Below, piece by piece: positions 25,171 through 32,857 of a DNA stretch of 64,000 nucleotides (position 1 is its first letter; every line of letters begins with the position of its first letter). Location of the stretch: positions 62,001-126,000 of the forward strand of contig JBFIHA010000007.1 in assembly GCA_041602035.1 (NCBI GenBank), read 5' to 3'. This DNA comes from JAOTVV01 sp041602035 (lineage in GTDB: Bacteria > Gemmatimonadota > Gemmatimonadetes > Gemmatimonadales > GWC2-71-9). A program made the position numbers and the translations under genes. Under the pieces are notes generated by a model. The model did not search any database. It was given only the letters and a program-made list of their open reading frames with translations, and had not been told where the DNA came from.

Positions 25171-25842
25171 TCACCCTCCCGGCCACTCCTCCCCCGTGGC
25201 CGCCATCTCCCAGAATGCGATCTCGTACTTCGTCGTGAGCTCGAAGTATTCCGCCATGCTCTCCCGTTCCGCGGGACCGGCCTGCGCGGCGAGGAGATCC
25301 AGCTGCTGTCCGAGATAGGCCACGTACTGTGCGAACGCCTCGCCCGCCCAGTTTTCGACGAACGGATACCATTTCGATGCTCGATCGATCCCGGCCTGCA
25401 CGACCTTCCACGAGTCGTGATACGCCTTCTCTGCCGCGTAGAGTACGGTGTATCCTTCAGCGTACGAGCCGCGGTGCGCGGTGGCCATGAGGAACTGGAT
25501 GTAGGCGTGGTTGGTGAAGGAGGGTGGGGCGCCGCGCAGAGCGATCCCGACGGCTTCCGCTCGCTCCTCGAACAGCCTGAGCTCTTTTTCGAGGGCAGTG
25601 ATCACACCGGCCAGCGGCTCCCAGTGCTCCCTCGGCGCCCTGGCAATGAGGGCGGCGATGAACGGGATGGCAGCTTCGACGAAGAGGTAGTCCTGCCGCA
25701 TCCAGATGGCGAAGCGTTCGTCGGATATGGTGCCGTCTCGGGTGTCGCGCAGGAATCGGTGGGCGAGCATCCGCTCCCACAGCGGCCGGATGCGGGCGAG
25801 TTGGGTGGCACAGAACGACACGAGAGGCTCCTTGGGGTGCAT
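25171..25842 (-). CDS. TenA-like protein lacking the catalytic cysteine (TenA_E type)
   Basis: A second TenA-fold protein, 223 residues, directly upstream of the TenA_C gene. The fold landmarks remain (HRFLRDTRDGTI, WMRQDYLFVEAAIPFIAAL, a C-terminal YEIAFWEMA). At the catalytic position it reads TVLYAAEKAYHDSW, with Glu and no Cys. TenA_E proteins are known as a subgroup acting on amino-pyrimidine intermediates in thiamin salvage. Start is the ATG at 25842 with gggag 6 bases upstream; a second ATG lies six codons earlier. Confidence 0.75.
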   Translation of the reverse strand: MHPKEPLVSFCATQLARIRPLWERMLAHRFLRDTRDGTISDERFAIWMRQDYLFVEAAIPFIAALIARAPREHWEPLAGVITALEKELRLFEERAEAVGIALRGAPPSFTNHAYIQFLMATAHRGSYAEGYTVLYAAEKAYHDSWKVVQAGIDRASKWYPFVENWAGEAFAQYVAYLGQQLDLLAAQAGPAERESMAEYFELTTKYEIAFWEMAATGEEWPGG

Positions 25843-26002
25843 GTCCGCTCCCGATCCCATCGGGATGCCGACCGGGCAGGAACCGGTGACCCAACGGAAA
25901 CCCGTTCGGCTCGGCTTGGCAAGCCGGGAGCGGCCTGCTGAAACCGGCACTGGCAGGGGCTCGTAGGGGGGACAACCGGACGTTCGAGACGGGGACCGAA
26001 CC

Positions 26003-26605
26003 ATGTCCAATTTTCGCAGATCATTCATCGTAGTGGGCGCGCCGCTCGTCGTGGCGGCGGGTCTGCTGGTCATCTGGGGTGTCCGAACGGCGTCCTCGCT
26101 GAAGGCCCAAGTCGAAGCCTGGGCGGACAGCCTGGAGCACAGTCCAAACCCCGTGACCATGCGCCTGTCGTTCCTACCGGTCTACATCGGCGGTGGGAAG
26201 GTTGGTAAGCTCGAACAGGTGGTGATTCAGCGTCACGAGCCCGGCACCGTCGACAGCGTGCGCATCGCCATCACGACCTCCGATGAGGCCGACTTGACCG
26301 GCCTCGCCGACTGTCACCTCCACCTGGATCCGGACGCGTTCGACCGCAGCGGGCCGCTCGGCTACAAGCACGCCCTGAGTTGCGTCACGGACACGAGCGA
26401 GCTGGTCCGATTCGGGAGTGTCGCCTTGACGGGGTTGGGAGAGGAGTTCGCTCTGTATCTCGACAGTGCCGACCTGCCGTGTCAGCATATGGCAGAGGAC
26501 GCCGCGCCGGGGTGCACCGAATTCCGGCAGCAGATTCGGCGGCTCAAGCAGGAGATCCGCGACGAGATCCGCGTCGACATCCGGCGCAGCGTGCGCGGGC
26601 ACTGA
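26003..26605 (+). CDS. hypothetical protein with N-terminal membrane anchor
   Basis: Unknown protein of 200 residues with one N-terminal membrane helix (SFIVVGAPLVVAAGLLVIWGV, about 7-28) and a periplasmic beta-rich region. Four cysteines in that region (DCHLHLD, LSCVTD, LPCQHM, PGCTEF) could form disulfides. The C terminus is a charged helix (RRLKQEIRDEIRVDIRR). Divergent from the TenA pair. No family recognised. Confidence 0.6.
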   Translation: MSNFRRSFIVVGAPLVVAAGLLVIWGVRTASSLKAQVEAWADSLEHSPNPVTMRLSFLPVYIGGGKVGKLEQVVIQRHEPGTVDSVRIAITTSDEADLTGLADCHLHLDPDAFDRSGPLGYKHALSCVTDTSELVRFGSVALTGLGEEFALYLDSADLPCQHMAEDAAPGCTEFRQQIRRLKQEIRDEIRVDIRRSVRGH

Positions 26606-26639
26606 GGCAAGTCATTCACGCAGCGCGGGGGTACCGCTC

Positions 26640-27041
26640 ATGAGACGGACATCGAGTCTATTTCTCGCCCTGGCCGTGGCGGCCGGCACGGTGGCCTGCG
26701 CCGCCAAGGCAAGCGTCGACGCTCCACCCCCTGCTCCGGCCCCGCTCGATCCGGTGGGGGTCTACAGCTTCTCGACCCTCTATCAGGGCGAGCCGATGAC
26801 TGGCCGTATCGTGATTCGCGGGGCACCGGGCAGCTACACCGGCGTGGTGGAGCCCACGGCCGGGGCGCCGCCGGTCGAGATCTACTCGGTGACCGTGGAG
26901 GGCCAGCAGGTGCGGATCCTCGCCGACGCCGGTGGCGATGATCTCATGATGACAATGACGTTCACCGGCGACCAGTACACTGGCTCGTGGGTGCTGGGCT
27001 TCGACTCGGGCGAAATGACCGGAACGCGGGTCCAGCAATAG
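26640..27041 (+). CDS. small putative lipoprotein
   Basis: Hypothetical exported protein of 133 residues. The signal sequence ends in GTVACAAK (lipobox-like, Cys22), followed by a Pro/Ala spacer and a beta-rich domain (VGVYSFSTLYQGEPMTGRIVIRG ... GSWVLGFDSGEMTGTRV). This layout resembles small secreted lipocalin-like proteins common in Gemmatimonadota. Start ATG 26640, 34 bases after the previous gene. Confidence 0.6.
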   Translation: MRRTSSLFLALAVAAGTVACAAKASVDAPPPAPAPLDPVGVYSFSTLYQGEPMTGRIVIRGAPGSYTGVVEPTAGAPPVEIYSVTVEGQQVRILADAGGDDLMMTMTFTGDQYTGSWVLGFDSGEMTGTRVQQ

Positions 27042-27149
27042 TCGGCGATCATCCCTCAACCGCCCTCGGGTCGTCCAGGCGGCCCGGGGGCGGCGTTGTT
27101 TTCCACCATCCCTGGTGGCCCGGCCCCAGCTCGGGATAGTTTACCGCCA

Positions 27150-29150
27150 ATGCCAGATGCCACGCTGACGACCACCTGCCCCCTCGACTGCCCGGATTCA
27201 TGCCTGCTCGACGTCACGATCGAAGACGGGCGGCTCGTCACGATCACCGGGGCGGCGGATCCCGTCACCGCCGGGTTCGTTTGTGGCAAGGTTCGTCGCT
27301 TCGACCGGCAGGTCTATGCGCCGGAGCGCCTGTCGGACCCGCTCAGGCGATCGGGACCGAAGGGGAGCGGGGCGTTCGAGCCCGTGACGTGGGACGCGGC
27401 GATCGACGAGATCGTCACACGGTTCCGTGCGATCGCCGACCGGACTGGTGCCGAGGCCATCCTGCCGTATCACTACGGTGGATCCAACGGCGTGCTCACC
27501 GACGGATTTCTCGATGCCCTCTTCTTCGCTCGGCTGGGTGCGTCGCGACTGCTCAAGACCTTGTGCGCCGCGCCGGCGACGGCTGTCGCGACCGGCATGT
27601 ACGGCAAGATGCCGGGTGTGGCGTTCGAGCACTACGTCCACGCTCGCTGCATCGTCGTGTGGGGCGGCAACCCCAAGGCCTCCAACATCCATCTGGTACC
27701 GTTCATCAAGGAGGCGCGCCGCCGTGGGGCATTCGTCGCGGTCGTGGATCCCGTCCGCACGTTCGGCGACAGCGAAGCGGACCTGCACCTTGCAGTGCGC
27801 CCGGGCACCGATCTGCCGCTCGCACTCGCCCTGATCCGCCTGTGGCGGGAATGGAAGTGTCTCGACGTCGAGTTCCTGAACCGCCACGCCGTTGGGCTCG
27901 ACACGCTCCTGAGTGCAGCGGCGGCGTGGACGCCCGAACGGGCGGCCGACACGACCGGTGTGCCAGCGCCCGATATCGAGACGCTGGCCCGCACGTACGC
28001 CGACGCCAGCCCCGCTGTCATCCGGTGCGGCTGGGGGCTCGAGCGCAACCGCCATGGCGGGCAGGCGATTGCGGCCATCCTGGCCATGCCGGCCCTGCTC
28101 GGCAAGTTCGGGGTCCGGGGAGGGGGCTACACCCTGAGCAACAGCGGTGCGAGCCGGTTCGACGCCGGACGCGTGCTGGGCACGCCGCCGTGGACGACCC
28201 GGGCGGTCAACATGTCTCAGCTCGGCCGAGTCCTCGGCGGTGAGGCGGACCCGCCGGTCGAGGCGCTCTTTGTGTACAACTGCAACCCGGCGGTCACGGC
28301 ACCGGACCAGACAAGAGTGCTCCGCGGACTCGAGCGATCCGAACTGTTCACGGTGGTGCTCGACCAGTTGATGACAGATACGGCACAGTATGCCGACATC
28401 ATCCTGCCAGCGACTTCGTTCCCCGAGCACTGGGACGTTCGCGCGTCGTACGGTCGCTTTGCGGTGGGTGCGGTCCGCCCCCTGATTCGGGCTTCCGGCC
28501 AGGCGCGATCGAACCACGAGGTGTTCGGCATGCTCGGCCGAGCCATGGGGTTCGACGATGCGCCGTTCTCGTGGACGCAGGAGGAGGCATACGGGGCGGT
28601 CCTGGCCTCACTCGAGCTGGAGGGCGGGACCCCGCTCGCGCGAGAGGGGGCCGACGCCCTGACCTGGACGCACGACTTCCCTGGGCCGTCGCCCGTCATG
28701 TTCGACACGGTCTGGCCCAGGACAGCCGATGGGAAGGTCCATCTCACTCCAGCCGAACTCGGGTCGGAGCCGTATCGATACCGGGGCGACGCGGATCGGC
28801 GTTACCCGCTCGCGCTGATCTCGCCGGCCACGTCCCGCACCATCAGCAGCACCATGGGGCAGTACGGGATTCCGGAGCTGTATCTGGAGATCAGTCCGCA
28901 CGATGCCGCTGCACGGGGAATCCACGGGGGGAGCCTCGTGCGGGTGTTCAATACACTGGCGGAAGTGACGTGCCGGGCCCGCGTCACGGACCGCATCCGA
29001 CGTGGCGTGGTGCTGATCCCAAAGGGGGCTTGGCGTCGCTCGTCTGACAACCGGCTGACGGCGACGGCCCTGTGCCCGGATCATGTGAATGTCGTTGGGG
29101 GCGGGGCGTGCTACAACGATGCACGGGTGGAGGTGAAGCTCCGGACGTAA
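27150..29150 (+). CDS. molybdopterin-dependent oxidoreductase
   Basis: Mo/W-bisPGD enzyme of 666 residues. Four cysteines for one Fe-S cluster lie at 10, 14, 18 and 45 (CPLDCPDSC ... FVCGK), followed by the usual three catalytic domains: VVWGGNPKASNIHLVPF, YNCNPAVTAPDQ, TDTAQYADIILPATSFPEHWD and a C-terminal NDARVEV dinucleotide-binding domain. There is no signal peptide and no adjacent electron-transfer subunit or membrane anchor. This resembles stand-alone family members whose substrates are unassigned. A metal-ligand residue cannot be fixed by eye. The ATG at 27150 starts 9 residues before the first cysteine. Confidence 0.85.
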   Translation: MPDATLTTTCPLDCPDSCLLDVTIEDGRLVTITGAADPVTAGFVCGKVRRFDRQVYAPERLSDPLRRSGPKGSGAFEPVTWDAAIDEIVTRFRAIADRTGAEAILPYHYGGSNGVLTDGFLDALFFARLGASRLLKTLCAAPATAVATGMYGKMPGVAFEHYVHARCIVVWGGNPKASNIHLVPFIKEARRRGAFVAVVDPVRTFGDSEADLHLAVRPGTDLPLALALIRLWREWKCLDVEFLNRHAVGLDTLLSAAAAWTPERAADTTGVPAPDIETLARTYADASPAVIRCGWGLERNRHGGQAIAAILAMPALLGKFGVRGGGYTLSNSGASRFDAGRVLGTPPWTTRAVNMSQLGRVLGGEADPPVEALFVYNCNPAVTAPDQTRVLRGLERSELFTVVLDQLMTDTAQYADIILPATSFPEHWDVRASYGRFAVGAVRPLIRASGQARSNHEVFGMLGRAMGFDDAPFSWTQEEAYGAVLASLELEGGTPLAREGADALTWTHDFPGPSPVMFDTVWPRTADGKVHLTPAELGSEPYRYRGDADRRYPLALISPATSRTISSTMGQYGIPELYLEISPHDAAARGIHGGSLVRVFNTLAEVTCRARVTDRIRRGVVLIPKGAWRRSSDNRLTATALCPDHVNVVGGGACYNDARVEVKLRT

Positions 29151-29184
29151 GCAGGGGACAGGCGGGTTGAACACGCAGAACGGT

Positions 29185-29218
29185 GAGGGGGCGGAGATCC
29201 GGTGGGTCTCCGCCCCTC
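29185..29218. terminator. bidirectional terminator between convergent genes
   Basis: A long GC-rich inverted repeat (gagggggcggagatcc and its near-complement ggtctccgcccctc, loop of about 4) lies between the molybdopterin oxidoreductase and the metalloprotease, which converge. It would serve both strands. Confidence 0.65.
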
Positions 29219-29264
29219 GTCGGTTGCCTTTACGGGCCGTGTTCTGCCTCCTGCGGTGCGCCGC

Positions 29265-31748
29265 CTACCCGTTCGGGTCCAGAGTGCGGTCGATCCTCAC
29301 GACGGCATCCTGAAGGTGGAGGCGGCTCGTGACATCGAGGCTGCGGCGCAGCGCCCGCTGGATCTCGCGCTTGAGCGTCTCCAGCTCGCCCCGCACGAAC
29401 GGTCGGATGTCCGACTGCGGAACATTGACGGGAGTCACGAAGCTGCTGAACGCCGCCGGCACCGTTGGCGACTGGGTCATCAGGTACTCCATGCGCTCAA
29501 GATAGCCACGCTGGAGGTTGCGTCGATACACGTTGATGGACCGCCCGGCGGCGAGCTCGCTCCAGACGCCGTTGCGGAGGTCTCCCAGCAGCTCACCCAG
29601 TGAGTAGGCGTTGAGGCCGAGCCGGGCTTCACCCTCGATGAGGCGTTGCATGCGACCCGGATCCAGGATGCGATTCACCACGTTCACCTGAGCGGTTCGC
29701 ATCCGCTCGATGGTACCGACGTTTTCAATCCGGCCGAGGACTTCCTCGTTGATGAGCCAGATGGGCGGAGTCAATGCTTGTTGCTCCAGGAACCGCATGG
29801 CACGTTGTTGCGTCTCCTTCGGAACGAACGTGTATACCACGCCAGCTTGATCGTACGTCTTCGGCGTCTGTACGACACCACCAATGTTGGTGGCGACATG
29901 CCCCATGTAGCGATTCCACTGGCTCAGGACCTGCCCGTACAGCTCCTCCAGCTCGTCGTAGTTCTCCAGTCCCTGATAGCTCCAGCCCACCAGGTTGGGA
30001 ACGATACGCTTGAGGTTGGCGATCCCGTACTCGCTCGCCCGCATGGGGTCGTCACCGAGGGCCTCGGTCTGCGAGGTGGGGTCGATGCTACTCCCGCCAC
30101 CGTAGTGATATGTCGGGTCGTCGTACCGCTCGCGGATCCACGCATCGAGGGTGGCACGTTCGGCATCGGGCGACGTCGCGTCCACAATGGGGCGGTACCC
30201 CCACCGGATCGCGTACTTGTCGTATGGCCCGACCCCGGGCAGGAAGCACACCCCTTCGTCTTCGGGTTGAGCGACGTAGTTGAAGCGGGCGTAGTCCATG
30301 ATGGCCGGTGCTGTGCCCATGCTGCACGTGAAACTCGCCGACCGGAGTGAATCGACGGGGTACGCGGCGCTCGATTTCATGTTGTGGGGGAGGCCCAACG
30401 TGTGTCCCACCTCGTGCGCCGCCACGAAGCGGATCAGTTCTCCCATCACCGCGTCGTCGAACTTCACGCTTCGCGCCGCCGGGTTCGCCGCCGCCGTCTG
30501 AATGAAGTACCAGTTTCGCAAGAGATTCAGCACGTTGTGGAACCAGCCGATGTCACTCTCCAGGATCTCCCCGGTTCGGGGATCGTGCACGTGCGGTCCG
30601 TAGGCGTTCTGCACGGGTGACGGGAACCAGCGGATCACGGAGTATCGCACGTCCTCGGGGCTGAACTCCGGATCCTCCTCCGGCGTCGGCGGGTCCTTGG
30701 CGACAATCGCGTTCCGGAACCCCGCCTCGGCGAAGGCGGCATTCCAGTCCTCGACGCCTCGCTTGAGATATGACCGCCACTTCTCGGGCGTGGCCGGGTC
30801 GATGTAGTACACGATGGGCTTCACGGGCTCGACCAGCTCGCCGCGCCGAAACGCCGCCGTGTCTTTGGGTTCGAGTCTCCAGCGTGTGATGTACCGCCGC
30901 GCGGTGACCTTCTGGTCGCTGCGGCCGTAATCGTTCTGCCGCACGCTGAAGTACCCGACCCGATCGTCACCGAGACGCGCCCGCATCGGCTGCTCCGGGA
31001 GCATGACCATCGAGTGGTTCATCTCCAGCGAGATCGTTCCAGTCGAGGAGTTGCTTGGTGGCTGGTTGGCGTTGTACGTCATGACGACCCGCACCTCGAT
31101 GTTGCGCGGGAAGCTCTTCGCCCAGTCGACGAACGTGCGGTCGCGATCGAGGCTGCGGATCTTGAACCGCTCGCGTGCGGAAGAGCTCAGCCCCATCATC
31201 GGGATGTCCGTCGTGAAGAGCTCGGTCACGTCGATCACGGTCGCCAGCGTGTCCGTCTTTGCCGAGTCGAGCGCGAAGGCCTGGATGTCGAACGCCTGGA
31301 TGATGGGCTCGAAGTTGGAGTTGCGGACGGCCTGGAAGATGGGAAGCGAGTCGTCGGCCACGTTGGTGTACGATACGTTGCGCAGCAGTACCTTGGTGCC
31401 GTGCCGCTGCCACCGCACCGTTTGCGTGTTGTTTTCCTCACCGCCGTACCCGATGCCGGCCGCCGTGCGGGCCCGTCGCGAGACGAGCAGCATCTCTCGA
31501 TCCAGCATGCCGAGCGGTATCTCGTAGAACAGCTTGTCGTCGATCCGATGGACGATGAAGAGACCCGAGTCGGACTTGGCCTCCTTGGTGATGACTTTGT
31601 CGTACGCCTTGATCTCCTTCTTTGGCGGCTCGGTTGGTCGTTGCTGACCCGCTTGGGGCGTCGGCGCCTGTCGGCCGGCGGCGGAGGCACAGGCCGTGAG
31701 GCCGATGGTGCTGAGGAGAACGACGAACGCGGACATGACTCGCTGCAT
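29265..31748 (-). CDS. secreted zinc-dependent metalloprotease (DUF5117/DUF5118 type)
   Basis: Large exported metalloprotease of 827 residues. The N terminus is a lipoprotein signal (STIGLTACAS, Cys20). The N-terminal third is a DUF5118/DUF5117-like region (IPLGMLDREMLLVSRRART). The protease core contains HEVGHTLGLPHN near residue 445, a metzincin zinc site with the third ligand His in the same motif, and the downstream Met-turn candidate IMDYARFNY. A helical C-terminal domain follows. The ATG at 31748 has a gggggtag ribosome site; the frame upstream adds an unlikely 16 residues. Such proteases are abundant in Bacteroidota and Gemmatimonadota. Confidence 0.87.
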   Translation of the reverse strand: MQRVMSAFVVLLSTIGLTACASAAGRQAPTPQAGQQRPTEPPKKEIKAYDKVITKEAKSDSGLFIVHRIDDKLFYEIPLGMLDREMLLVSRRARTAAGIGYGGEENNTQTVRWQRHGTKVLLRNVSYTNVADDSLPIFQAVRNSNFEPIIQAFDIQAFALDSAKTDTLATVIDVTELFTTDIPMMGLSSSARERFKIRSLDRDRTFVDWAKSFPRNIEVRVVMTYNANQPPSNSSTGTISLEMNHSMVMLPEQPMRARLGDDRVGYFSVRQNDYGRSDQKVTARRYITRWRLEPKDTAAFRRGELVEPVKPIVYYIDPATPEKWRSYLKRGVEDWNAAFAEAGFRNAIVAKDPPTPEEDPEFSPEDVRYSVIRWFPSPVQNAYGPHVHDPRTGEILESDIGWFHNVLNLLRNWYFIQTAAANPAARSVKFDDAVMGELIRFVAAHEVGHTLGLPHNMKSSAAYPVDSLRSASFTCSMGTAPAIMDYARFNYVAQPEDEGVCFLPGVGPYDKYAIRWGYRPIVDATSPDAERATLDAWIRERYDDPTYHYGGGSSIDPTSQTEALGDDPMRASEYGIANLKRIVPNLVGWSYQGLENYDELEELYGQVLSQWNRYMGHVATNIGGVVQTPKTYDQAGVVYTFVPKETQQRAMRFLEQQALTPPIWLINEEVLGRIENVGTIERMRTAQVNVVNRILDPGRMQRLIEGEARLGLNAYSLGELLGDLRNGVWSELAAGRSINVYRRNLQRGYLERMEYLMTQSPTVPAAFSSFVTPVNVPQSDIRPFVRGELETLKREIQRALRRSLDVTSRLHLQDAVVRIDRTLDPNG

Positions 31749-31942
31749 GGCGCTACCCCCAAAGATGCCAAGGGTCTGTGGAATCGTGGCAGTCAACGGC
31801 GAGCGGGAAAACTACGTAGCGGTGGGCGCCGCGCGCCACCCGACGGACTCCTGGCTGTTTCGGTGGATCGGACGTACCGTGGACGGCCCATGCGCGTACC
31901 CTCGATGCTCGCGACCTGGCCGGATGGCCTGGACCCGGACGC

Positions 31943-32857
31943 ATGAAGCCGCCCGCCGTGCGTGAAGGGGCGGCGCTGGCGCGCGTGGCGCTGGGCGCGG
32001 TGCTCATCAGCTTCGCGCCGGTGCTGGTGCGGGTCGCGGATGTGGGGCCCACGCCGGCGGGGTTCTACCGCATGGCGGTGGGTGGAGTGATCCTGGCGGG
32101 CGTGGTCGCGGTCCGCCGCGGACAGTGGCGCGGCGGGAGGAACTACCTCGCCATCGCGGTGGTGAGTGGGGCATGGTTCGCGGCCGATCTGGCCTTCTGG
32201 CACCGGAGTATCCACCTGGTGGGACCGGGCCTCGCGACCATCCTCGCCAACTTCCAGGTGTTCGTGCTCGCCGGGTTCGGCATCGTCATGCTTCGGGAGC
32301 ACGCGTCCCCCAGGCTGCTCGTGGCCATCCCACTCGCCGTCACGGGGCTGTTCCTTGTCTTCGGCTTCGACTGGGGAGCGTTGGATGCCGCCTATCGGTG
32401 GGGCGTGGCGTTCGGATTGCTCACAGCGGTGTCGTACGCCTCCTACTTGTTGACGCTCCGTCTGGCGCGCCAACGTGCCGACGGCGCGGATGTCATGGCC
32501 ACCGTGGCGACGCTATCGCTCGTGTCGGCCGCCATCCTCGCCGTGTCGGTTCGTCTCGAGGGCGAGACCTTCGCGATCCCCACGGCTGGCACCGCGGGCA
32601 TCCTGCTCGCCTATGCTGTGCTGATCCAGGTCATTGCCTGGGTGCTGATCTCCAGTGGCCTACCCCGGCTCGCGGCGTCGCAGGCTGGGCTCCTGCTCCT
32701 GCTGCAGCCGACCCTCGCCTTCGTGTGGGACATCGTACTCTTTCGGCGTCCCACGTCGGCCATCGAGCTCGTCGGTGCCGTGATCACCCTGGGAGCCATC
32801 TACCTGGGGCTCACCGGCGCCCGTCAGCAGCAACCGTCCGGGCCGCAGCAGGTGTAG
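31943..32857 (+). CDS. EamA/DMT-superfamily transporter
   Basis: Inner-membrane permease of 304 residues with ten predicted helices in two EamA repeats, of the drug/metabolite exporter type. Repeat 1 ends near ATILANFQVFVLAGFGIVMLRE and repeat 2 near SQAGLLLLLQPTLAFVWDIVLFRR, both with the family's conserved end-of-repeat pattern. Its 3' end overlaps the convergent radical SAM-ArsM gene by 34 bases. Substrate unknown; a link to export of an arsenic product would be speculation. Confidence 0.83.
   Translation: MKPPAVREGAALARVALGAVLISFAPVLVRVADVGPTPAGFYRMAVGGVILAGVVAVRRGQWRGGRNYLAIAVVSGAWFAADLAFWHRSIHLVGPGLATILANFQVFVLAGFGIVMLREHASPRLLVAIPLAVTGLFLVFGFDWGALDAAYRWGVAFGLLTAVSYASYLLTLRLARQRADGADVMATVATLSLVSAAILAVSVRLEGETFAIPTAGTAGILLAYAVLIQVIAWVLISSGLPRLAASQAGLLLLLQPTLAFVWDIVLFRRPTSAIELVGAVITLGAIYLGLTGARQQQPSGPQQV

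Noticed and set aside
27198..28517. A 439-codon minus-strand frame
   Set aside because: Antisense to the molybdopterin oxidoreductase; no recognisable domain.
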